Shown in pieces: positions 11,965 through 24,063 of a DNA stretch of 64,000 bases; the first letter of the stretch is position 1; each line of letters starts with the position of its first letter. The translations under genes were made by a program, and so were the position numbers. The notes below the pieces were generated by a model. It searched no databases. It saw nothing but the letters and a program-made list of their open reading frames with translations, and had not been told where the DNA came from. Source of the DNA: Whitmania pigra. Taxonomy: Eukaryota; Annelida; Clitellata; Hirudinida; Haemopidae. The DNA is taken from positions 1 through 64,000 of the forward strand of contig JAJTWR010000149.1 in assembly GCA_021613335.1 (NCBI GenBank), written 5' to 3'.

Positions 11965-14900
11965 TTACTTATTCGGTCCTGGAAGTGGTTTAACTGGAGG
12001 TATTACTTTGGGTGGAACTGGTGTTACCTGAGGTGGAACTGGTGTTGCTTGAGGTGGAATTGGTGTTACCTGAGTTGGAACTGGTGTTACATGAGTTAGA
12101 ACTGGTGTTACATGAGTTGGAACTGGTTTTACCTGAGTTGGAACTGGTTTTACCTGAGTTGGAACTGTTTTTACCTGAGTTGGAACTGGTTTTACCTGAG
12201 GTGAAATTGATAGTTCTGGAGCGGTCATTTTCCGTTGTGGAATGTCCTTTAGATGAATGCTTGGCTTAGCTGGCCGAATTCGTTTTGAGCTGATTACAGA
12301 AATAATAATTAATTAATTAAATTATATAAATTATGATGGATTATTTGATTTTTTGAGGATTCTATTTCGTGATGATTAAAACTTGCCAAAATGCCTGCAC
12401 GAGAATCATCCCCACAAAAAATGTTGGAGCAACAATAAGCATTATTATGTTTTTCATTATAAAATTTAGAATCTTATTTGGTTTTCTTTTTTCTACAAAA
12501 ATTAAAAACAATTATAAGTATTATTTTGACACAATTAGAAGAGGTGAAGTAAAAATAATAAGTAAAATGTGATCACCGATTCTTGTGTCTTCAGTAGTCA
12601 CAAGCAGGTTTTTCAAGCTGATGTCTGTAAGATTACCAAATTGGAAGTTAACAAAATTCGAACATACATTTAACTAAGTTAACTACCCATTTTTAAATCT
12701 TATTCAATCAATTAATTAAATAAAATTTCATAAAATGTTTTTTATTTAATAAAATCATCACTATTTTGTATTTTTTGCTTTTAATGCCACATGCATTCGT
12801 AAAAATCGTTATTTATTTTATTTAATTTTTTTTAATTTTTTTTATTTTTAAAGACACGAACGAAGGGCCGAAGCCTCTAACACGATCGAAAAATAAACTT
12901 AAACGCGAAAACTAAGTTCATCATCGCTCGGGCAGATCTAGTCTGAGAAATCGAAAGCGAGGAGAAAAAGTTTAATAGGAGGTAATAAATTTTCAAAGTT
13001 CTTGGAATCTGAGGTAGGGATTAAGATTTAGTTTACAGATTTCAGAATTAAATCGGTTTGTTGTTGAGGAATTGACGATATGAGCTGGCAGGGAGTTCCA
13101 GGATCGGACAATGCGGTTAGAGAAAAAGTGTTTGGATATTTCACATCGGGATTTTCTTGTCCTGAGTTTGTGGTTATGGCCTCTGGTCCTAGTGTAAGTT
13201 GATCTAATAAGAGTAGTGGAAATGTTACTGTGGATAAAGCCATTTTGTAGCTTGTAACAGAGAGTGAGATCGGCCAGTAGTCGACGCTTTTCCAATGTTG
13301 GTAGTTTAAGTGTCTTTAGTCTTTGTAGATATGGATAATGGGCAAGTGTGGGAATGGCCTTTGTGTACCTTTTTTGAATTTTCTCTATTCTGTCAATGAG
13401 TAGTTTTTTATGAGGATTCCAAACGGGAGAGCTGTATTCCAATATTGGTCTAACGTAAGTACAAAATGCTTTTTTAAGGATATCTGGGTCTCTAGAGGAA
13501 AAAGATGCAAGAATCAATTTGGATATTATGGCTGCTTTCCTGGTGATGTTGTCAATGTGATGGACGAATTTGAGGGAGGAATCAATAAGCACTCCCAGAT
13601 CTCGGATCGTGCCAGCTCTCGACAGTCTGTGGTTATTGATCCAAAATTCACATGGGTTGAAATTTTTGTTGTAACCAATCAGCGAGAGTATCTGACATTT
13701 GTCGGGAGCAAGCTGTAATTGCCATTTCTCACTCCATTCTACTATTTTGTCAAGAGATCGTTGCAACTGGAGAGAAGAAGTGTTGTAAAGTTTTACATCG
13801 TCAGCAAAGAGCTTACAAATGGTGTCGGAGCTTTTGAATATTTCGGGTAGGTCGTTTATATATAGCAAAAATAAGGTTGGCCCGAGAACACTCCCCTGAG
13901 GAACTCCGCTAGTGACAGCAACCTTTTCTGAGATACATCCATTGATGCTCACTTTCTGTGACCTCAAGTATAGAAAATCCTCAAGCCATCCTTTCATATT
14001 GTCACTTACACCATATGTGCATATTTTGAGCATTAGTTTTGTGTGAGAGACAGAGTCAAAGGCCTTACGGAAGTCCAAGTAGATGATGTCTAAATTTTGC
14101 TTGTCTTGTATGGCGTCTGTCCATCTTTGAGTGCATTCGAGAATATTTGTGGTGGTTGAACGAGCCGGAATAAAGCCATGTTGGCTACAGTCGATAAGCT
14201 TATGGTTCAAAAGGTATTGCATTAGGGATTTATTGATGATTCTTTCCATAGCTCTGCAACATGTTGATGTAATAGATATTGGTCTGTAGTTTTCAGGAGA
14301 AGTGGTGGGACCTTTCTTGTGGATGGGTGTTACCAGGGCGACTTTCCAGTCCTGGGGCAATTTATGATCTTTGTAGGATGCGTCGAAAAGGTGGGATAGT
14401 GGAACAGCTAGTGCAGATGCACATTTTTTCAAGAATATGTTTGGAATACCATCCGGCCCGGCTGACAACGATGATATGAGACCAAGAAGCGTCGAGTAGA
14501 CTATATATGGTGTGAACTGAATGTCCGGCATTACAGTAACAGTTTTCAAGGAAGTTCCAGGTTTGTTCCCGTCGTCAATGGTGAAGACTGATGAGAAGTA
14601 GTTGTTGAAGGCGTTGGCGATCACCGCCGGTTCTCGTGTCAGGGTGCCATCAGAGAAAGCAATCTCTGAAATTCCAGACCTCATGTGCATTTTTTTGTTA
14701 GCGTACTTGTAGAGTTGGCCAATATTCTTGCTGTTGAGTAGTTGAAGTTCCTGAGATTGGTGGTAAGTCTTTATTGTTGTAGCACAACTCTTAGCAAACG
14801 TGGAATAAATATTTTTGTTGACATTGCTGTTGTCTTTTCTCCAAGTTCTCCAAAGTTTGGATTTTTCCTTAAGCAGTTTGTTGATGAAGTGAGGGTATCT

Positions 14901-16925
14901 GTTTTTGCATTTTTTGTCGAGAAGTGAGAATTTTGGTATAAACAGGTGGATAGCCAGGTCAATTTGCTGCTTGAATTCGTTCCAACAGCAGTTCACGTCG
15001 GGACAGAACTGAAAGATTGCACCCCAATCGATATACGAGAGGTATTCATTAATCATAGCGTAGTTTCCTTTCTTAAAGTTATAAGATGATGGTAATGATT
15101 GTCGGTGTTTGGGTAAGTTGAGAGTGTTAGGTCTGAGAACAATGACATTGTGGTCACTGGTTGAGATGGGGCATTGCACCTCAATGTTTGATATAAACTG
15201 AGAGTCATTTGAAAAGACAAGATCCAGGATGTTATCATGTCGTGTGGAAGATGTTACAAATTGATGGAGGCCACAGTTGTTGAAGAATTCAAAAAAAGTC
15301 TGTAGATGCTGTTGTTGGGTGCTGTGTGGTGGGTCCAATCGAAGGCTGGGAGATTGAAATCGCCAAGTAGACAGATAGTGTGCTTAGTTGAGCAGAGGTG
15401 GTATAAGCATTTGATACTTTCACTGGCATAATCCATAGCCTCTAAATCAAATCCTCCCGGACGATAATAAACTATGAGTCTGTAGGTGGAATGGTTTGCT
15501 GAGAGATCAATACAAACAAGTTCTGTGTTGGAAAACTCTTTTGGTATCTCGATTGTTCGATAAGAAAAATAGTCCTTAATGATTAACATAACTCCACCAC
15601 CCTTTGAATTTCTGTCCCAACGTATCACCTGGTAATTGCGTGGGCAAAACAGTGAGCTGGGGAGGTCAGTATTGAGCCATGTTTCAGTACAACAAAAAAT
15701 ATCAGGTTCTTCTGCGTTTAAAAACATAAATACTTCATTGAACTTATTGTTGCAACTTCTAAGATTAGTTAAAATCAGCTTATGGAAAGGGCTGAGTTGT
15801 AGTATCCTTCTGAGTTCTAGAAGAGCGTTTGGCCAATCTGCGAGCGTACGCCTCTGCCTCTTCAGACTGCAGACGGGTGAGATCAAGATTGAAAAACACT
15901 CTCCTGACTTCGGAGTCTTGTGAGGCGCGAAGGAGTCTGGATGATGAAATTACATCCTTAACCGCCTCAACATTCTCCAATGTAACACAGAGCTTAGCAT
16001 TGAGATTTTGGCTATCTCGAGGCTTTACAGTCAGGTTGTTTTGGCAGAAATCTCCAAACAGATCCACGTCCTTGACATTTGGTCGAGGGGGTAGGCCTGA
16101 GACAATGATATTGCTGGCTCTACGCTTCTTCTCTTCCCTCTCTCTTTCAAAGTCCAATAATGTCTTTGTGGCGATCTTTACTGCCTCGTTTCTGTCATCG
16201 CTCGTCTTTTCTTTAAACTCTGTTTTTTTGTCAATTGAATCCAGCCTCTGCAATACTGGGGCGAGTGCATTCTGAAAACACTCGGCCATTGATTTGGTTA
16301 CCTGTGTCATCATGTTCTGAAAAGTCTTTGTCAGTAGCTCCATTGATTTGCTGAAACACTCGTTAAGCTTTTCGGTGACCGAAAGCATTATCTTTTCATT
16401 CATTAGGGTCAGTTTTGCACACAGTGAGTCCGTCATTTCTACGAGAACGCCTCTCATACAACCCTCGGAGGTAGACGGTTTCTCAGTTCTCGGCATATTG
16501 ACTTTAAAATTAGCCGAAAAGAAGCAATAAGTCACTACGATAAGTTCCAACAACGTTTCTTTTGAAATTATCAACGTTAGAATAGTTTAAGTTTATTTTA
16601 ACCAACAGTCGGACGTGTTGTTTACCCGAGCGATATTTTGATATGCTCATTTATTTATTAATTTATTAGTCAGGAAAAGAAAAGAAAGATAAATACTTGT
16701 ACGTTCGACGCAGTATTTCCCGACGTATCCCCTCCTACAGGTTTCATTTCTACATTGTCCATATAAGTCGTATGAATACATTGCGGCACATAACAGAAGC
16801 TCTGAACATGTTATTGAATTACCTGATCGGGCTTTACAGGCTGTTAATAAATAATATGAAATATAATAAAAAAAATATTTATTTGTAGAATATCAACATG
16901 TGCATCGATTCCGGAAGTGGTTCAA

Positions 16926-17021
<96 letters not shown>

Positions 17022-17037
17022 TAATAATAATAATAAA

Positions 17038-17093
<56 letters not shown>

Positions 17094-17106
17094 TAATAAT
17101 AATAAT

Positions 17107-17152
<46 letters not shown>

Positions 17153-17155
17153 TAA

Positions 17156-17211
<56 letters not shown>

Positions 17212-20200
17212 TTGTAAGGCTCAGATTATGTCATTTCTGCGTCAGAAACATCCTGTGTTTTTGCTGTCCCATGAAGTCTCGAAAAGATAATTCTTCAGGT
17301 GACGCTTGAAGAGCTCCAGAAATGGTTGGGCTCTTATGAGGAGAGGAAGTCCGTTTCAGATAAGGGAGGCATCTGAGAAGCCCCATTGACAAGTGATGAC
17401 ATAGGATAGGGTGGGTTAGAAGTTGCTAGAGTGTGATATGTCATGAGGATTTGACAATGGAGGAGGCAAACTTTTTAGAGGTTCCTTCTGCGTATTGATG
17501 GAAGGATGGCACCCCAAAATAGCCCTGCGACAAAGTAGCCCAAGACAAAAAACAAAACTCATCAAAACAACTCAATAAAATTTATTGTAAAAAATTAATA
17601 AACTAAATTAAATGTAAATTAGTCACATCTAATTAGTTAAATTGTGAGATTGTAAACAATTCCGCTTAGATAATCGAGAGATTCTGTAAAGCCATAGGTT
17701 GGAGCAAAAGTGCGGAGACGTTGATTTGGTATCACATACTTAACCTTCGATGCTTCTGGCTGTCTCTCACCTGCCTGGAAACGTGTGATGTTTACTACAC
17801 TTTATCTTGCTCTTTTCGAAACTGGTCAATGAGTTTGATGACTGATGGATGATGACAATCGAGTGTTTGAAAACTACTATTCCACGCTTCTACTGAATTA
17901 TTTTTCTGGTTAAACCACCAGTGACTCGATCGTAGACATTCCACATGGTGATGGCAAACTGAGGTTCTCCCTTATTTGTCTTTCGATGCAGTTGTACTGC
18001 AAATAATCGAGCACTGGTGTGGCTCGAATATGTTGTACGTCAATCGATAAGTTAAATTAAATTCTAATTCCAAATCAAACCCTTCATTGTACAAATTGCA
18101 ACGGGATATTGGGGAAGGATCAAGAACTTAGACGATCAAAGAAGCCCTCGTGACTTAATGAGAGACTGGTAAATTCTCAGTGCAGTTTGCACATGTTGCC
18201 TGTCAATCGATAATTTATATTAAATACCAACTTGAAAAATCCATGTAAAGTGAGGAAGTACCCGGAATTCTAACAATATTTTAGACCACAAATCATCCAC
18301 ATTGTAATTTCCTGATACCAATTAAACTCAAAACGGTCATAAAGCATTCAAATCACTAATTTAGAATTAAATTTGGAATCAATTATAAGTTAATGTATTC
18401 AACTCACACAAATTTTTTTAAAATACATTATCGGGGCTGTTTTGACGAGGCTATTTTTATTTGGGCTATTTTGTCGCCTGGCTATTTTGACGTGTCATCA
18501 TAGAAGGATATATTGAAGTCATGAATAATGAACAAAGGTGAAGTATACTCGCTATATAAATGAAGTTACAATTACAATTGCAATTATAGGTTAAAACAAA
18601 GGTCTCAGGACATAGCCTTGAGTGAGCGAGATTTGTTTGTTTAGTGAGATACGTTTCAATATCTTTAAATTTGTAAATGTCTGAAGCAGAAGTTTTTGGG
18701 ATTTGATTTTATATGTACAAATTAATAGTTTTTGTTTTAAATTTTAGTGTATTTAGAAATTGATTTTGTAGCTCTGGATAAAAAGACTTGCAGTGCGAAA
18801 CATTCATACATCTCTAGAAATATTGTTTCTGAATATAAGTATTGTCCTATATTGTCACTAGGAATCGTCACATCTTTAGTCGGTGAGGGAGAACTAAATA
18901 CATGCTTAGATAAGGAATTTTCTGATGTAAAATTATTCATTATTGAATGTGCAATTTTTTTTATATTGCTCAACTTAAACTGTTTGCAATGCCATCATGG
19001 AATTTAAGTGATGAATTTTTTAGCTGCAATTCTATCATTTCAAAACTCATTCACACATATAAAACATAGCTAATGCTTATTACTCATTCATTAACTAGCT
19101 TTGGTTACCATCATCAATCAAAGTCTCCAGAAAAATTCAGACTATTTGGATTGACTTTAGGATTGAATGAAAAGGTCACCTTTTAAAGATGTACCATGAT
19201 TTGTCTTTCTAGAAAAGCTGAAACATCGTAAAACTTTAGGGCGAGACCCTCAAGTTCTGTTGTCCCCTGACAGGGCCTTCTTTCTCTTTCCGACTTTAGC
19301 TTATAAAGATAAAGGTTAGCTCTTAACGAGTACGAGGGGTTGCCTTTGAGAAAAGCTAAAATGATGTCCGTGTATCTGAGAAGGCAGAGATAGAACAAGA
19401 GTACATGAAGAAGAGACGTCCAGGTGTCTGGGATGACCATTTTTTGTGGAAGGTGTGTATTTGAGCCCACCTTCCAACCCAAGTGATAATGAAAAGAGTT
19501 CTAAATGGCAAACTGCATTCAGAATAAGACGATGAGACTTTCGTCAAAGAATGTGGAATTAAAGTATTTTAGGAGCACTGGGTCATTCTACAAGTATCAT
19601 ACAATTTTATTTATTGTGATGAGTTATAATAGTATAACAATGAAGCATAATTATTACTGGGATAACTTTACAAAAATTATGAGCGCGGGGTACATAATCA
19701 TTCTGTGCATACTTACAAACCAAAACGAAATCTTTGGCAAAAAAGACGAAAAACTAAGTTCAACATTCCAAGTCGATTATGGACCCAATGCACAAAAATC
19801 ACACAACGGACGTGTTTATTTAAAAAAAGTTATCAAAAGCGACTATAGCAAAAGGTTAGCTACATCAGGCCAAGTGGTACATATCTGAATCTCACAAAAT
19901 AAGCAGCTAAAAAGGCTAGTGGGATTAGTGAAACTGGCTTTCAAGATATTAATATCATCAGTGCTTGGCTTGGAATGCTGCATCTAATCAAAAAAATCAA
20001 ATCAAGAAAAAATATGAGTAACGTCGGCGGCCTGATGAACTAATGTCGAGGGCCAGATCTGGCCTGCGGGTAGTAGTTTAGTGACCCCTGGTGTAGAGTA
20101 ACACTTAACCCAAATAATTATTCCTAGTCGATAAATAATTAAGGCATATTGACTGACATACTTATCAGAAAATGCAACTAAAAGATAAAGTTAATATTTA

Positions 20201-21996
20201 CATAGAAATTACCACTTATGAAATTAACATCTAACGAATGGAATCCCCTTGATTCATTACAGTGTTAATGCTTACTACCTAGTGTTTTCATTCTAGAAGA
20301 CGGAAATGCAATACCATAAAATTCTACATAGTCATCGTCCAAAGTAATCACAGGTAGTTGAATGTTAATAAATAATTAGCATTTCTCAGCATCTCACGGG
20401 ATTTGCGGAAAAAAACAAACTTTTATACTTGAATATACTGAGGCATAGTTCATACCACCGCAATAATAGCCATTATCTTCTGAGCAATCAGTTTCGCAAT
20501 TGCTTAAATCCTCCAGTAAATCGCTTGAGTAACTGTCTTCATTTGAATTAGCACAGAAGCATTGATCTCCATCCTTAAAAAAAATAAGCTGAAGTGGATA
20601 TGATTTGCTTTACATTTTGTTGCAAGTCTAAGGTAACATAAATTTGATATAAAAAATGTGTTATTAATTGGGTTGCCAGCAGAGTCATGTTTGTGAATCG
20701 GGAAAATGTGAGCCATCTTCTACCGTTTGGCAATATTTCAGTTTTTAGGGATGGGTTAATTCGTCTTTGTGTATTTTATATTTTGCCGATTTTTTTGAGT
20801 GCCTTATGTATCTGAATAGTAAGAATGGAAGGCAGATCTTAATCGTTCTACCATTTATATAGCGCCCCTAACTAAGGGCGGTGCGGGTTGGGTTGCGAAC
20901 ACGTCACTTAACGACTGTTGCTTTCACTGCCGTTCGCAGGAACGCAACCCTCTGAGCCAACTCGCACGCCATTCACCGAATAACATTATTTAAATACTCA
21001 TATTTTCCTTATGTGATCAAAATGTTAACAATTTTTTGGTTATTATTTTAAATTTACTTTTTTTTTAAATTTATATCTAAATTATTGTATTCAATAATTA
21101 TTGTTTTGTTATATTATAAGAATTCATAGTAAGTATAACTTTACTTCTAAGATAGCAAAGTTGTAATCGTTACAATGATATATGCACTTCAATGGAGACA
21201 TCTCGCCTCGAATATGATCTTTGTATGTGCTCCTATTTCCAGATGGAAAACAACCTATGTAATATGGCAGCGGAAGATTTACTGTAAAAAGAAGGAATAA
21301 AATGTTTTTTTCAGAAATTGATAATAGTGTTGTAAACATGGCTCGGAATAATTAAGTTTATAATGCTAACGTAATTAAATTTTGTATAATTGTATTTGGT
21401 ATCTTCTTGATACACGATGTCTATTTGTTATTGCTATAAAAGGCATCTAGCTAATCGCCTAACTTGACAATCAGCGAGAGTCCAGACAGAAGCCCAAATA
21501 TCCATTTGCGTCCTTAAGTACCTCACATCCTTAAACACTTAACTTCTGTTATTCATTTCAGTTAACTGAACACTTGCTTTAATAAACTTATTAGTTAACT
21601 TACTAATATGTGGTTATTTCAATAGTAATATGATAGTTGAATTATTAAAAGGTGTTTCATAGTTTTTCAATACCCCGTTCATACCTATGTAGACGGAGAA
21701 AGCTTCCTTGCTTCCACAGGCACCAACTCCATCATCGCAGAGCAGGTCACATTCTTCAAGCGGCAACTCACCAAATGGGTTTATGTTGTTTTTGCAGCCA
21801 CAATACTTTTTATCCTTTTGTAGATTTAGCATATTTCAACATAAAAGATATCAATCAAAAACATTTTAGAGAAAAATTTATAATTTGTTTGTCTTATATA
21901 TTATTAGTAATAATAATAAGAAAATAATAATAATAAGAAGAATAATAATAATAAGAAGAATAATAAGAAGAATAATAATAATAAGAATAAGAATAA

Positions 21997-22027
<31 letters not shown>

Positions 22028-22113
22028 AAGAAGAAGAAGAAGAATAAGAATAATAAGAAGAAGAATAAGAATAATAAGAATAAGAATAATAATAATAAGA
22101 ATAATAATAAGAA

Positions 22114-22152
<39 letters not shown>

Positions 22153-24015
22153 GAAGAATAATAAGAAGAAGAAGAAGAAGAATAAGAATAATAATAATAA
22201 TAATAAGAATAATAATAATAATAATAACAATAACAATAACAATAACAATAACAATAACAATAACAATAACAATAACAATAACAATAACAATAACAATAAC
22301 AATAACAATAACAATAACAATAACAATAACAATAACAATAACAGTAACAGTAACAGTAACAGTAACAGTAACAGTAACAGAACAGTAACAGTAACAGTAA
22401 CAGTAACAATAACAATAACAAGAACAATAACAATAACAAGAACAATAACAATAACAATAACAATAACAATAACAATAACAATAACAATAACAATAACAAT
22501 AACAATAACAATAACAATAACAATAACAATAACAATAACAATAACAATAACAATAACAATAACAATAACAATAAACAATAACAATAACAATAACAATAAT
22601 AACAATAACAATAACAAAACAATAACAATAACAATAACAATAACAATAACAATAACAATAACAATAACAATAACAATAACAATAACAATAACAATATCAA
22701 TAACAATAACAATAACAATAACAATAATAATAATAATAATAATAATAACGAGGTATTCATAGGTTCTCTGAACTCCGCAGACACCGCGATTAGAAGGGCA
22801 ACAAGACATTGGCTACATCTTCCAAAAGATGTCCCGAAACCATTTTATCATGCTCCCGTTAAATCCGGAGGTCTTGGAATTCTTCAACTTAGGCAATGGG
22901 TTCCCCGTCTTCGAATGAATAGAGTGTCAGAAATTTTCTCCGAAACAGGCCGTTATAAGGATGATTTCATGACTGATGTTCTCAGAAACAACACTCTGAT
23001 TATGAGAGAATTTCGAAAATTTGGAACAGCAGAGGCGAAACAACCAAAACAGGATTGGAAAGCGGCGAGACTCTTCGGAGAGACTGTACAAAACTGTAGA
23101 CGGCTACGGACTGAGATCATTGACCGAGGGAATTGGAATGAGCGAATGGATTTCAGCTGCGGTTCCGAGAATTCATTCTGGTCAGTATATCAGATGCGTT
23201 AAGATCCGGGCTGCTGCACTACATTGCAGGCTTAGAGCTTCGAGATGAAACCCGCAGGCTCCCAGGGGGTGCGATGAGGGTTGTCAATCCTTAGAGTCGC
23301 TGGGGCATATGATCCAGAAATGCCCAAGAACCGATGGCGCAAGGCACGAGAGACATAATGTTGTTATGAAAAAGCTAGAAAAAAAAAGAAAAAAGAGGCT
23401 ACAAAACAAGAGTAGAGGCCCGAATTCCAACAGATCAGGGACTCAGAATACCCGATTTATGTGCGTGGAAAGGAAACACATACATAGTGTGTGATGTAGC
23501 CGTCACCTCAGACGTCTACAACCTGGACCGAGTGTACGACAACAAAGTACTGAAGTATGACACTCAAGATATTCACACTTGGATGCTGAGAAATGCTCCA
23601 GAAAGCACTCTGAGATTGATGCCAAATGTTGGCGCGTTTGTGTGCAACTGGAGAGGGGTGATGTCCCAAAAATCGTTTAGATTTTGGAAGGATTGCGGCG
23701 TCACGAGGACAGACCTTATGAACATCGTAACTGCTGTTCTAAATCACAGTTACAAGATATGGAGGGCTCACAGGTGCCACCGAAGAAAGAAGTCGACATC
23801 TCGAACTCTCGTTAACATTAACGGTTGATGTTCTTCGGTACGATTGACATTTCGAACTACGTCTTGTTCTTTTATACTTACATGTCCAGGGAGATCTCGG
23901 ACTCTTTTGCGGACACTAAATCTTTCGGAATGGTTTTTTTTTTTGTGGAACGATTGATATCGTTAATGTTTGCATGGCCGAGAAAATAAAAAAATAAAAT
24001 AAAATAATAATAATA

Positions 24016-24063
<48 letters not shown>

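Larger units (their letters stand above)
12840..16640 (-). mobile_element. Near full-length CR1/Jockey-type LINE (family LinA)
   Basis: Layout on the minus strand: 5' UTR from about 16640, ORF1 from 16497, overlapping ORF2 (endonuclease plus reverse transcriptase) to 12993, a short 3' UTR, and an A-rich tail with AAATAA repeats near 12790-12850. It lies in the gene B intron between the second WSC domain and the transmembrane exon, in the same orientation as the gene. A related truncated copy is nested in a gypsy element at 39.4-40.4 kb. No target-site duplication could be fixed because the tail runs into AT-rich DNA. Confidence 0.85.

Noticed and set aside
18737..18973. 78-residue minus-strand ORF as a gene B exon
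   Set aside because: It looks somewhat protein-like (SSPSPTKDVTIPSDNIGQ) but has no matching exon in A, C or D, and the transmembrane and tail exons join without it.
19183..19547. Two overlapping minus-strand ORFs
   Set aside because: No motif recognised and no repeat elsewhere in the window; could be transposon debris, not supportable as a gene.
20275..20345. Minus-strand frame LDDDYVEFYGIAFPSS as an extra gene B exon
   Set aside because: It ends in a plausible donor, but an in-frame stop lies upstream with no AG acceptor in between.
21885..22809. Long open frames of Ile/Val/Leu/Arg on both strands
   Set aside because: They are translations of AAT/AAG/AACAAT microsatellites; multiples of three keep frames open without selection.
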